Of a DNA stretch of 37,386 nt, positions 1 through 7,841 are shown piece after piece. The DNA comes from Planctomycetota bacterium (GTDB lineage: Bacteria; Planctomycetota; UBA8742; UBA2392). The notes beneath the pieces are model-generated. The model did not search any database. It worked only from the letters and a program-made list of their open reading frames with translations, and was not told where the DNA came from. Position 1 is the first letter of the stretch; each line of letters begins with the position of its first letter. A program made the position numbers and the translations under genes. The DNA is taken from NCBI GenBank assembly GCA_019186845.1, contig JABARW010000003.1, forward strand, positions 1-37,386, read 5' to 3'.

Positions 1-2067
1 CTCTCCCGCGTGGGCGAGAAGAACAGCGCCGATTACCTGGTGGAGTGGATTCTCCAGCCGCGCAAGAAGGACCCCCACTCGGTCATGCCGGCCATCTGGT
101 CTCAGGCGGCAGACTTTGACCTCAGCGCAGCCAGCGTCGCGGCCCTGGAAGCCCGTATCAAGGCGGCCTTCGAGAAGGGCGGCGTGGCGGATTACACGCG
201 CACGGACTTCTATCAGCGGCCGGAAACCAGCTTTGCTCCGGCGGGCATCAACCTGACAGGTCCGGAAGTGGCGGCCCTGCGCCAGGACCTGACGGTCTTC
301 AAGGCCATCCAGGAGGCCAAGCTGGTCGTGGCATACCTCAAGAGCCTCAAGCACCCCGAGAAAGAAGCCCTGGACGCGCCGCAGCACGACATCTTCAGGC
401 GCACCGGTGGCAATAGTCCCTACGCGTTCCTTGAGGGCTCGGGCAGCATCGTGGAATCCATCGTCAAGGACATCCCGATTCTGCCGGTGGGCCAGGGCGA
501 CGACCCCGAGGCGGGCGAAGCCGGGCCTAAGGAACACGCCCTGGCGGGTTATGCCGAGTTCAAGAAGTGGATGGACGCCCTCTACGACGGGCGCGAAGCG
601 CTGGCGCGGGCCCGCACGGACATGACCCAGGCCCTGAGCCGCGGCGAGGATGTCAGCCGCTTCTCCGCGGAAATCGTCGCGGCCAACCAGAAGATCCGCA
701 ACGCGCGGCACAAGCTCGAAGAATCGACCTATGCCGGGTTTGGGCGAAAGTACGTGGCCTACTACGGCTGCGCTTCCTGCCACAACATTCCCGGCCTGGA
801 AGAAGAGGGCAAGATCGGCACGGAGCTGACCTATGAGGGCAGCAAGCTGATCGAGCGCCTCGACTTCGGCCTGATGCACGAGCACCCGCAGCCTGACGAT
901 CCCAAGGCGGCGGCCCAGTCGTCCTTCGCCCCGCTGATGACGCGGGCGCGCTTTGAGACTCTGGGCGGAGGCGGCTTTGAACTGCCCGGCGCGTACCGTC
1001 GCGACTTCATCCAGGACAAGCACGACTACGACACCAAGATTTCCTGGTTCGCCGGCAAGGTCTACAGTCCGCGCCAGTACGACAAGGGCAAGCGCAAGAG
1101 CAACTGGTTTGAGCGTCTGCGCATGCCGCTGTTCGAACTGGACGACGAGGAATCGCGCCTGATTACCATGTTCATCGTGGGCTCGCGCGAAACCAAGCTG
1201 CCGACCGAGAAGTTCATCTACAGGCTCAAGGGCGACGCCAAGGTCAACGCCGACGGCTGGTGGCTGATGCGCAAGTACAACTGCGTGGGCTGCCACGACC
1301 TCGGCCGTCACGAAGCGACGATCAGGCGCACGGAGCGCTTTGGGTCGGGTGACAACCTGAATCTGAACACGCCGCCCAAGCTCCATGACGCCGGCCTTCG
1401 CCTCAACCCCTCCTGGACGGTGGCCTGGCTGCAACACCCGCACATGGTCCGCCACATGCAGGCCGCGGGCGACGGCACCGGCCTTGATCTGGGGCTGCGC
1501 ATGCCCAACTTTGGTCTGACGGAGGGCGAGGCGCGAACCATTGTGGCCTTCCTGGCCAATTACGCCAAGACGCCTTTGGCCTATTCGGCGCCGCCCAACG
1601 TGACGCTGAGCGAGCAGAACCAGCAGTTCGGCAAAGCTGTTATCGCCAGTAACGCCTGCAACCAGTGCCATGAATACCGTGAAGATATCGACGGTTACCG
1701 CGTGCCCGGTGGCAAGGCGCCCAATCTGGCCTGGGCCCAGGACCGTGTACGCTACCAATGGGTCCACGGCTGGTTCCTCAATCCGGACCTGATCCAGCCC
1801 AAGGCGCGCATGTTTGATTTCTTCAACGACGTAGACCGCCAGGGCAACCGCCTGCCCAGGGGGCAGACCATCTTCTCCACGGATGACTACGCCAAGATCA
1901 TCAAGCTGGACGCCTCGGGCCGCTGGCCGGCCAATCAGATGCCGGCCGACCCCGCGGCGGTCCTGCGCGACTATCTGCTGTTCCATTACCCCAGGACGCG
2001 CGAGGGTCAGCAGGAGTTGCAGGACTTGACCAACCGCATCCAGAACGCGAAACCGGGCATCAAGTAA
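1..2067 (+). CDS. Multiheme c-type cytochrome, 5' end cut by window edge
   Basis: The reading frame is open from base 1, and the peptide before the first possible start (a GTG at 10) already reads like cytochrome c sequence (LSRVGEK...ADYLVEWI). The true start is therefore outside the window. Three heme c attachment motifs are visible: CASCH at 769-783, CVGCH at 1282-1296 and CNQCH at 1657-1671. The peptide around the second and third (GLRMPNFGLTEGEARTIVAF) supplies a possible axial Met. A further cytochrome domain probably lies upstream, because the first ~40 residues resemble the C-terminal part of such a domain. It precedes a cupredoxin and cbb3 oxidase genes on the same strand, so it probably carries electrons in the periplasm between a quinol-oxidising complex and the oxidase. 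The exact family is not recognised; it could be the cytochrome subunit of a bc-type or alternative quinol:electron-acceptor complex. Confidence 0.85.
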   Translation, partial: LSRVGEKNSADYLVEWILQPRKKDPHSVMPAIWSQAADFDLSAASVAALEARIKAAFEKGGVADYTRTDFYQRPETSFAPAGINLTGPEVAALRQDLTVFKAIQEAKLVVAYLKSLKHPEKEALDAPQHDIFRRTGGNSPYAFLEGSGSIVESIVKDIPILPVGQGDDPEAGEAGPKEHALAGYAEFKKWMDALYDGREALARARTDMTQALSRGEDVSRFSAEIVAANQKIRNARHKLEESTYAGFGRKYVAYYGCASCHNIPGLEEEGKIGTELTYEGSKLIERLDFGLMHEHPQPDDPKAAAQSSFAPLMTRARFETLGGGGFELPGAYRRDFIQDKHDYDTKISWFAGKVYSPRQYDKGKRKSNWFERLRMPLFELDDEESRLITMFIVGSRETKLPTEKFIYRLKGDAKVNADGWWLMRKYNCVGCHDLGRHEATIRRTERFGSGDNLNLNTPPKLHDAGLRLNPSWTVAWLQHPHMVRHMQAAGDGTGLDLGLRMPNFGLTEGEARTIVAFLANYAKTPLAYSAPPNVTLSEQNQQFGKAVIASNACNQCHEYREDIDGYRVPGGKAPNLAWAQDRVRYQWVHGWFLNPDLIQPKARMFDFFNDVDRQGNRLPRGQTIFSTDDYAKIIKLDASGRWPANQMPADPAAVLRDYLLFHYPRTREGQQELQDLTNRIQNAKPGIK

Positions 2068-2147
2068 CGAAGCGGACTGTTAGTCCCTTGCCGGGGGCAA
2101 GACAACGAAGCTCGAGAGCGAGACCTTCGAACAACACGGAGAAAGTC

Positions 2148-3155
2148 ATGAAGTCGGACAACAAGCACAACACCAACGAAGAGCGCCGCAAGTTCCTGGG
2201 CGCGTCCATGGTGCTCGCCAGCGGTATCGTGATTACGCCTCTGGCGCTCACCGGATGCGGCGGCGACAGCGCCGGCAATGGACGCACTGCTCCCAAGGGA
2301 GGCAAGTCTTCCGGCAAGCGCCCCCCGGCCGGCAGCGGCGACGGTGGCTCCAGTGATGGCGGTTCCAGCGATCCTGGCGTCTACGAAGTAGTCAACGCAT
2401 CAGACATCGGCAGCAAGCAGGCCGTCAAGGTGACTGTGAACTATAAGGGCCCCCACGTGGAGTGGACGGACCCCAGCCTCAAGGCCACAGGACTTTCCGG
2501 CGATGACGGCGCCCGCGCCATGGGCGATGTGGACGTGGACAAGTATTACCCCCAGCCCAGCCCCCTGGGTACCCGGTACGTCGTCAACGAGAAGGTGCTC
2601 ACGCTCAAGGACGGCGATGCTGTGCGCCTGGCCAACTGCATCGTGGTTCTGGAACCCCGCGGCGTAGCCAAGGTGGCCAAGAACACCCATGCCGCCGTCG
2701 AGGTCCAGAACCACTACTTCCGCTTCGAACCCCGCGTCCATGACGTGGCGGCCAGGGGCCACGTCACCTGGGTCAACGGTGACCCGGTCAACCACGCCAT
2801 TGCCACCTCGGGCGTCGCGCCCACGGGCAACGGTCCCAACATCTCCAATGGCGGCACCATGGCCGCCAATGGCAAGCTCAACACTGAAGGCCTGGGCTTC
2901 ATCCGCAAGGGCTATTACTCGGTGAGCTGCTCGCTCCATTCATGGGAACTGGGCCGCATCATGGTCACGGACCACGCTTACGTCGGCTGGACGAACAAAG
3001 ACAACAAAGGCGTGGTCGCTATCGACAACGTCGCCGACGGCAAGTACGAACTGCAGATCTGGCACGAAACCTCGAACTCCGCCATCGTGAAGAAGGAAAT
3101 CGAGGTCAAGGCTGGTCAGGTCGAGTTCTCCGTCGACCTCGACAAGATGGCCTGA
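2148..3155 (+). CDS. Tat-type lipoprotein with cupredoxin-like domain
   Basis: The protein is 335 aa from ATG 2148, which follows GGAGAAAGTC; the frame is open further upstream but has no better start. The N-terminus has a twin-arginine stretch (ERRKFLG, about residues 12-18), a hydrophobic segment and a lipobox LTGC with Cys37, so export by Tat and lipid anchoring are likely. A Gly/Ser/Pro-rich linker follows (40-76). Residues ~180-275 look like a cupredoxin: VTWVNGDPVNHA provides His216, and SCSLHSW provides Cys261 and His264. The Met expected three or five residues after His264 is absent (Glu267 and Gly269 there). The C-terminal ~55 residues (DGKYELQIWHE) resemble a carboxypeptidase-regulatory-like beta domain. 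Lying between a multiheme cytochrome and ccoN, it is probably a periplasmic electron carrier or copper-binding accessory of the respiratory chain; a non-redox role cannot be excluded. Confidence 0.8.
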   Translation: MKSDNKHNTNEERRKFLGASMVLASGIVITPLALTGCGGDSAGNGRTAPKGGKSSGKRPPAGSGDGGSSDGGSSDPGVYEVVNASDIGSKQAVKVTVNYKGPHVEWTDPSLKATGLSGDDGARAMGDVDVDKYYPQPSPLGTRYVVNEKVLTLKDGDAVRLANCIVVLEPRGVAKVAKNTHAAVEVQNHYFRFEPRVHDVAARGHVTWVNGDPVNHAIATSGVAPTGNGPNISNGGTMAANGKLNTEGLGFIRKGYYSVSCSLHSWELGRIMVTDHAYVGWTNKDNKGVVAIDNVADGKYELQIWHETSNSAIVKKEIEVKAGQVEFSVDLDKMA

Positions 3156-3170
3156 ACCTCAAGGCAGCAA

Positions 3171-3199
3171 GCGGGTTTCGCGCCCGGCGCGAAACCCGC
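3171..3199 (+). terminator. Perfect 13-bp stem hairpin between cupredoxin gene and ccoN
   Basis: The arms 3171-3183 and 3187-3199 are perfect complements around a 3-nt loop, and a weakly T-rich stretch (CCTTCAATTCTGTT) follows. It lies 16 bases after the cupredoxin stop and 36 before ccoN. It could be a partial terminator that lowers ccoN expression, or an mRNA-stabilising processing hairpin; the T-tract is too poor for a confident terminator call. Confidence 0.6.
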
Positions 3200-3234
3200 C
3201 CTTCAATTCTGTTCCGCTGACACAGGACGCTAAC

Positions 3235-4665
3235 ATGGCAGGGGCTATCGAAGTTCATTCCGGCGCGACTGCGGGCCACGACGAAAGGCTGTCGGCTTCC
3301 GTGCTGGAACCGCTGGTGGACCGCCGCATCATTTACGCGTGGGGCCTTGCCGCGCTGTTCTGGGTCACCTGGGGACCCTGGGCGGGATTCTTCACCAGCC
3401 TGAAGTTCAACTTCCCCTGGTTGCTGGGAGACTGGTTCGCCACGCTGTATGGGCCCATGCGCATCTCGCACACGCAGGGTGTGGCCTACGGCTGGTTCTC
3501 AACGGGCTCCATTGCCTTTGCGCACTACATGGTGCCCAAGCTCTGCTCGCGCCCTCTGTGGAAGCCCGGCCTTTCCTGGGCCGGCGTGATTCTCTGGAAT
3601 GTGGGCATGGTGCTGGGCATCGGCGGCGTACACCTGGGCTTCAATCAGGGCCTGGAGTTCGCCGAGATGAACCTGCTGGCCGACGTGTTTATCACGCTCG
3701 GCCTTTCGGCCACACTGACCAACCTGTTCATGACCATTGCCAACCGGCGTGAACCCAAGATTTACGTCAGCCTCTGGTACCTCATGGCCGGCATGACCTG
3801 GACCGCCATCAACTATATCGTCGGCAATTTTGTCGCAGCGCTGCCCAACAGCACGGGCGCCAACAGCGCGGCCATGAACGGATTCTTCCTGCACAACGTG
3901 GTGGGTCTGTGGGTCACGCCCATGGGCGCTTCCATTGCCTATTACCTGCTGCCTGTTACCACGCGCAACCCGCTGTATTCCCACAAGCTTTCGATGATCG
4001 GTTTCTGGGCCCTGGCCTTCTTCTATCCGTTCACAGGCGCCCACCATTACCTGTTCAGCCCTATTCCTGACTGGGTGGAGACTATCGCGATTGTCTCTTC
4101 GCTGATGCTGATCGTGCCGGTCTGGACGGTGCTGGCCAACTTCTGGGGCACGCTTAAGGGCCGCTGGGACCTCTTTGCGAACACGGTGGTGGTCAAGTTC
4201 CTGGTGCTGGGCGCCGTATACTACCTGACGACATGCTTCCAGGGGCCCACGCAAGCCCTGCGCGCGCTGCAGCCCGTCATTCACTTCACCGACTACGTCG
4301 TGGGCCATGCGCACCTGGCGCTTTTCGGCGTGTTCAGCCTGTGGACCATGGCGGCCTTCTACTACATGATTCCGAAGCTGGCAGGCCGCGAGGTTTACAG
4401 CGTCGGTCTGGCGCGGCTGAACTTCTGGCTGACGTTCTTCGGCTTCCTGTTCATGGCCCTGATCCTCTGGATCGCGGGCATCGTTCAGGGCCACATGCTC
4501 ATCAACAACACGGACTGGCCGGACACGCTTGATGTGCTGGGCTTCTACTGGCACATCCGCACCATCGGCGGCTTCCTGATGGACGTGGGCATGCTGTGCT
4601 TTGCCTACAACATCATTGCCACGATGTTCTGGGGCAAGCCTTCGGCCAACCCGAGGTTGGTGTAA
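3235..4665 (+). CDS. ccoN: cbb3-type cytochrome c oxidase catalytic subunit I
   Basis: This 476-aa polytopic membrane protein is the heme-copper catalytic subunit of a cbb3 (C-type) oxidase, which reduces O2 to water at high affinity and pumps protons. Expected ligands are all visible: His79 in RISHTQG for low-spin heme b, His220 in FLHNVVG and His270/His271 in TGAHHYLF for CuB, and His358 and His360 in VGHAHLALFG for the hemes. Tyr264 in FFYPFTGAHH occupies the place of the helix-VII tyrosine that is cross-linked in cbb3 enzymes. The length matches CcoN. ATG 3235 follows an AGGA box eight bases upstream. The next gene is CcoO-like, and CcoI and CcoS maturation genes lie downstream, which supports the assignment over a nitric oxide reductase NorB. 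Confidence 0.96.
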   Translation: MAGAIEVHSGATAGHDERLSASVLEPLVDRRIIYAWGLAALFWVTWGPWAGFFTSLKFNFPWLLGDWFATLYGPMRISHTQGVAYGWFSTGSIAFAHYMVPKLCSRPLWKPGLSWAGVILWNVGMVLGIGGVHLGFNQGLEFAEMNLLADVFITLGLSATLTNLFMTIANRREPKIYVSLWYLMAGMTWTAINYIVGNFVAALPNSTGANSAAMNGFFLHNVVGLWVTPMGASIAYYLLPVTTRNPLYSHKLSMIGFWALAFFYPFTGAHHYLFSPIPDWVETIAIVSSLMLIVPVWTVLANFWGTLKGRWDLFANTVVVKFLVLGAVYYLTTCFQGPTQALRALQPVIHFTDYVVGHAHLALFGVFSLWTMAAFYYMIPKLAGREVYSVGLARLNFWLTFFGFLFMALILWIAGIVQGHMLINNTDWPDTLDVLGFYWHIRTIGGFLMDVGMLCFAYNIIATMFWGKPSANPRLV

Positions 4666-4720
4666 GAGGCGCCGCAGGCCTGGGGCTCGCATCGAAGCGC
4701 GAATCACGAGCAGCTAAAAC

Positions 4721-6904
4721 ATGAAAAAATACATTCTTCTCGCCGGCGTCGGTTTCTACTTCCTCACCTTCATGGCCATCGTGGGCGTGGCGTGGCTGGA
4801 CGTCGAGACGGACCCTGACTTCCACTTCGTCACCAACGTGATCACTGGCGAGCGCGTCAAGGTGTTTCAGTACGACGAGCTCAGCCGCTTCAAGGAAGCC
4901 GAATTCGCCCAGGCGCTTTACTACCCCATGGCCGCAGCCGACCTCCCGCCCGAGAAAGACCGCAAGCCGCTCGAGGACAAGTTTGCCGCGTGGGGCGCCT
5001 ACCAGGCAGCCCTGCACAACGTTTCGCTCAGCCCTGAAGGCAAGGTGCTGAACACGCCCAGCGTCAAGGGCGGCGAGGAGTTGTACAAGGCGTCCGTGTG
5101 CTGGCACTGCCACAGCCAGTTCGTGCGCCCCTTTGACTACGAAAACCGCCGCTGGGGCCCCACGGCACAGATCGGCGAAGCCAGCTGGGAGTCGCCGCAC
5201 TATTTCGCTACGCGCCGTGTAGGCCCGGACCTGCTGCGCGAAGGCGGCCTGCGGACCGACGACTGGCATTACGCCCACTTTTTCAACCCCAAGTACACGG
5301 TGCCTCAGAGCATCATGCCCCCCTTTGGCGGCATTTCGCGCTACTTCGTGCCCCTGACCCAGAGCGACCGCAAGGCCTTCGAGGACGAGATCTACGCCAA
5401 ATGGGCCGGCGACAAGAAGTACTTCAACGCCAGCGACGCGGCCACGGCCGAAGCCGTGGTGTTTGATTTCCTCAAGGAAACGGGCGACGAATACAAGGAC
5501 CGCGCCTGGGTTCTGTATAAAGGCCGCAGCGGCGTCGCCGTCGGGGATATCGCGCCGGGCAGCTTTCCCATCGTGCGCGTGACCCATCGTCCCACGCAGG
5601 AGATGATTGACCTCGTCGCCTACATCCAGACGCGCGGCACGAACATCGGCACGACTTCGGAACTCGTCTCAAAGTTCGAGGCCTGGAAGAACGACAGCAG
5701 CGACGAAGCCCGCGACAAGTTCCTGAAGTACATGCGCAAGAAAGGCTTTGCCTCGGGCAACTGGCGCATCCAGCCCGCCGTCAGCAAGCCCACAGGCGAG
5801 CCCGATCACGTCTTTGCTCCAGCCGTGGCCAAGGTGCTGGAAAAGATCGTGGACGGCGCCTCCCTCACGCGCGAGGAACAGGAGTACTGGCTGGAATCCG
5901 ATGCCGCGCGCTATCGCCTCAAGGCCTGGCGCCAGAGCGTCAAGCGCGGTGCCGACCTCTTCGGCAAGAAGTGCGTGGGTTGCCACGGCGGCCTGGAGGA
6001 CAACAGCTACGCCAACGAGCGCTACAGCGACTATCTCACCCTCAGCACCGATTTCGAATACCTTGAGCCCAGCAAGCCGGGCAAATTCTCCATGGTAGGC
6101 AACGGCTATGGTCCGGCGGCCCGCTGGCTCGTGCCTGAGCCGCGCAACCTGACCCTGAGCGCCACGCTTGAGAAGGACGGCAAGATCCGAAAGGACCTGG
6201 GTTACTCAACGGTCTACAAGTACCGCAGCAACGAACGCAGCGACCTGCCCCTGCCGCGCGACCTGTTCCACACACTGCGCAACGGCATGCCGGGTTCGGC
6301 CATGCCTGCGTGGCCGTTCATGACGGACTGGGAGATATGGGACCTGGTGAACTTTGTGATGTACCTGGGCAACAACAAGGCCGGGCGCGCGGAGCTGGCC
6401 GAGCTGATGAAAGGCGCCCCGCAGGATCAGATTGACGCCGGCATCACCGACTACTACTCGCTCAAGGCCGTGCAGCAGAGCTTTGCCAATCGCGTCGCCA
6501 TTCCTGCCATTCCCAAGAAGGACGAGGCGGGCAATGACGTAACCATCGCCTATCTCGAAAAGCGCGGCGAGGAGATCTACAAGAAGAAGCGTGACATCGC
6601 GACCAAGACCGGTGGCAAGGTGGCCAGCCAGTGCATGGACTGCCACGGCAGTGAGGGCGACGGCTGGGGCGGCAAGCGCGTTGAGATTATCAACCGTATG
6701 GGCATTCCGGCGCGCAACTTCTGGGTGGGCCAGTTCAAGCTGGGCAGCAGCGCCGAGGACATCTACCTCACGCTGTATAACGGCATTGCCGGCACCTCCA
6801 TGAACAAGCAGAACGACGGCTGGACGGATCTCGATGCATGGTCGGTCGTTTACTACGTTCGCAAGATGGCGCGTCTGGGCGTGACGCAGATCGAAGGGAA
6901 GTAG
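4721..6904 (+). CDS. ccoO: CcoO subunit fused to two extra cytochrome c domains (triheme)
   Basis: The protein is 727 aa. Residues 1-~312 are CcoO: one N-terminal membrane helix (about 4-25), heme motif CWHCH at 127-131 followed by SQFVRPF, then RRVGPDLLREGG, TDDWHYAHFFNP and QSIMPPFGG with axial Met199, ending in VAYIQTRGT. A normal CcoO stops about there. Here a linker (~313-405) leads to a second cytochrome c domain with CVGCH at 418-422 and a likely axial Met in NGMPGSAMPAW (518-531), and a third with CMDCH at 638-642. A normal cbb3 oxidase has one heme c on CcoO and two on CcoP; here all three are on one chain and no separate CcoP with hemes is present nearby. The two extra domains probably do CcoP's job as electron entry sites. 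They resemble general class I cytochromes more than typical CcoP, so recruitment of unrelated domains is also possible. Confidence 0.92.
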   Translation: MKKYILLAGVGFYFLTFMAIVGVAWLDVETDPDFHFVTNVITGERVKVFQYDELSRFKEAEFAQALYYPMAAADLPPEKDRKPLEDKFAAWGAYQAALHNVSLSPEGKVLNTPSVKGGEELYKASVCWHCHSQFVRPFDYENRRWGPTAQIGEASWESPHYFATRRVGPDLLREGGLRTDDWHYAHFFNPKYTVPQSIMPPFGGISRYFVPLTQSDRKAFEDEIYAKWAGDKKYFNASDAATAEAVVFDFLKETGDEYKDRAWVLYKGRSGVAVGDIAPGSFPIVRVTHRPTQEMIDLVAYIQTRGTNIGTTSELVSKFEAWKNDSSDEARDKFLKYMRKKGFASGNWRIQPAVSKPTGEPDHVFAPAVAKVLEKIVDGASLTREEQEYWLESDAARYRLKAWRQSVKRGADLFGKKCVGCHGGLEDNSYANERYSDYLTLSTDFEYLEPSKPGKFSMVGNGYGPAARWLVPEPRNLTLSATLEKDGKIRKDLGYSTVYKYRSNERSDLPLPRDLFHTLRNGMPGSAMPAWPFMTDWEIWDLVNFVMYLGNNKAGRAELAELMKGAPQDQIDAGITDYYSLKAVQQSFANRVAIPAIPKKDEAGNDVTIAYLEKRGEEIYKKKRDIATKTGGKVASQCMDCHGSEGDGWGGKRVEIINRMGIPARNFWVGQFKLGSSAEDIYLTLYNGIAGTSMNKQNDGWTDLDAWSVVYYVRKMARLGVTQIEGK

Positions 6905-6919
6905 TTCCAATCCAAGGGC

Positions 6920-6953
6920 GGGGCAGGAAGTCCGGGCAAGGGCTTCTTGCCCC
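6920..6953 (+). terminator. Hairpin downstream of the ccoO fusion gene
   Basis: An 11-bp stem (6920-6930 with 6943-6953, one G-U pair) with a 12-nt loop begins 15 bases after the stop and is followed by GTTTGCATTG. This fits a rho-independent terminator with a short T-tract. It would separate ccoNO transcription from the maturation genes, which have their own candidate promoter at 7068. Confidence 0.6.
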
Positions 6954-7067
6954 GTTTGCATTGAAGGCCCTTCCGGGGAGCGACGCACGTAGCCAGGTCC
7001 CGGGGCGGCAGCACTCAGGACCTGAAGACACGGCCCGATAATCCGCAAACAAACGCGCAAATCGCTC

Positions 7068-7073
7068 TAGAAT
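7068..7073 (+). promoter_or_regulatory. Candidate -10 box for a leaderless maturation operon
   Basis: TAGAAT fits the TANNNT -10 pattern and ends nine bases before ATG 7083. Transcription would start two or three bases ahead of the ATG, giving an almost leaderless mRNA; no Shine-Dalgarno is visible for this start. No convincing -35 element is seen. Confidence 0.4.
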
Positions 7074-7082
7074 GCCGCGCCC

Positions 7083-7841
7083 ATGACGCCGCACCTGACA
7101 CCCGAAATGAGCTATCTGGCCGTAGCCGGCGCGGGCGCCCTGTTTGGCGTGGGCGGCGCGGCTCACTGCGCGGGCATGTGCGGCGGATTTCCCCTGGCCC
7201 TTGCGGCGCTGCCGGGCGGCCTGGGCACCCGCGCCGCTCGCGTAGCCGTTTACAACGGCGGGCGCGGCTTCACGTACGTGTTTTTGGCCTCTCTCGCCGG
7301 AGCCCTGGGCCTGCTGTTTGGCCAGGCTCTGAATCCCGGGGCCGCGGCGGCCTGGGTGGCGCGGGGGCTTTCCATTGCGCTTGGGGTGGCGGTCGTGATG
7401 GTGGGCCTTTGGCTGCTGGGCTTGCCGCTTCCATTGTGGCGCCGTTTTCAATCCGGCTTTCTGGCAGACCTGGTGGTTCACTTCACGCGCTCACTTACGC
7501 GCAGCCGCAGCCCCTTTGCGCCCCTGGTGCTTGGCCTAGTCAACGGCCTGCTACCCTGCCCGCTCGTGTATGTGATGCTGGCGGCCGCCTTTGTGTCCGC
7601 CGCGCGCTTTGAGGGGCTTTGGGCGTCGCTGTCGCTGAGCCTGGGCTTTGCTTTGGGTACCATGCCAATCATGGTCAGCATCGGCACCTTTGGCGCGGCC
7701 GTGAGTGCGGGTTCTCGCCGCAACTTGCTGCGGTTTGCCGCCGTGCTGATGGTGATCATGGGGGTAATTACCGTGGCCCGCGGTATCCCCTACTTCGAGC
7801 CATACCTGCACTTTGGACACTCCGGACCGGGGCACCATTGA
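7083..7841 (+). CDS. TauE/SafE-like (UreH_2-type) membrane protein of the cbb3/copper cluster
   Basis: This 252-aa protein has about six hydrophobic segments. Near the N-terminus it has GGAAHCAGMCGGF, the His-Cys-Met-Cys motif typical of the DsbD/UreH-like branch of 'sulfite exporter TauE/SafE' proteins that commonly lie next to ccoI and ccoS. The role in that context is thought to be copper or thiol handling during cbb3 oxidase assembly, but the substrate cannot be read from sequence. Its stop overlaps the ccoI start by one base (TGATG), so the two are translationally coupled. ATG 7083 has no Shine-Dalgarno; Met9 is an alternative start. The middle is rich in Gly and Ala, and a loop of charged residues (SLTRSRSPFAP) sits between the two halves. 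Confidence 0.82.
   Translation: MTPHLTPEMSYLAVAGAGALFGVGGAAHCAGMCGGFPLALAALPGGLGTRAARVAVYNGGRGFTYVFLASLAGALGLLFGQALNPGAAAAWVARGLSIALGVAVVMVGLWLLGLPLPLWRRFQSGFLADLVVHFTRSLTRSRSPFAPLVLGLVNGLLPCPLVYVMLAAAFVSAARFEGLWASLSLSLGFALGTMPIMVSIGTFGAAVSAGSRRNLLRFAAVLMVIMGVITVARGIPYFEPYLHFGHSGPGHH

Noticed and set aside
2087..2101. Small hairpin CTTGCC-GGG-GGCAAG after the first cytochrome gene as a terminator
   Set aside because: Only a 6-bp stem with no T-tract; too weak to call.
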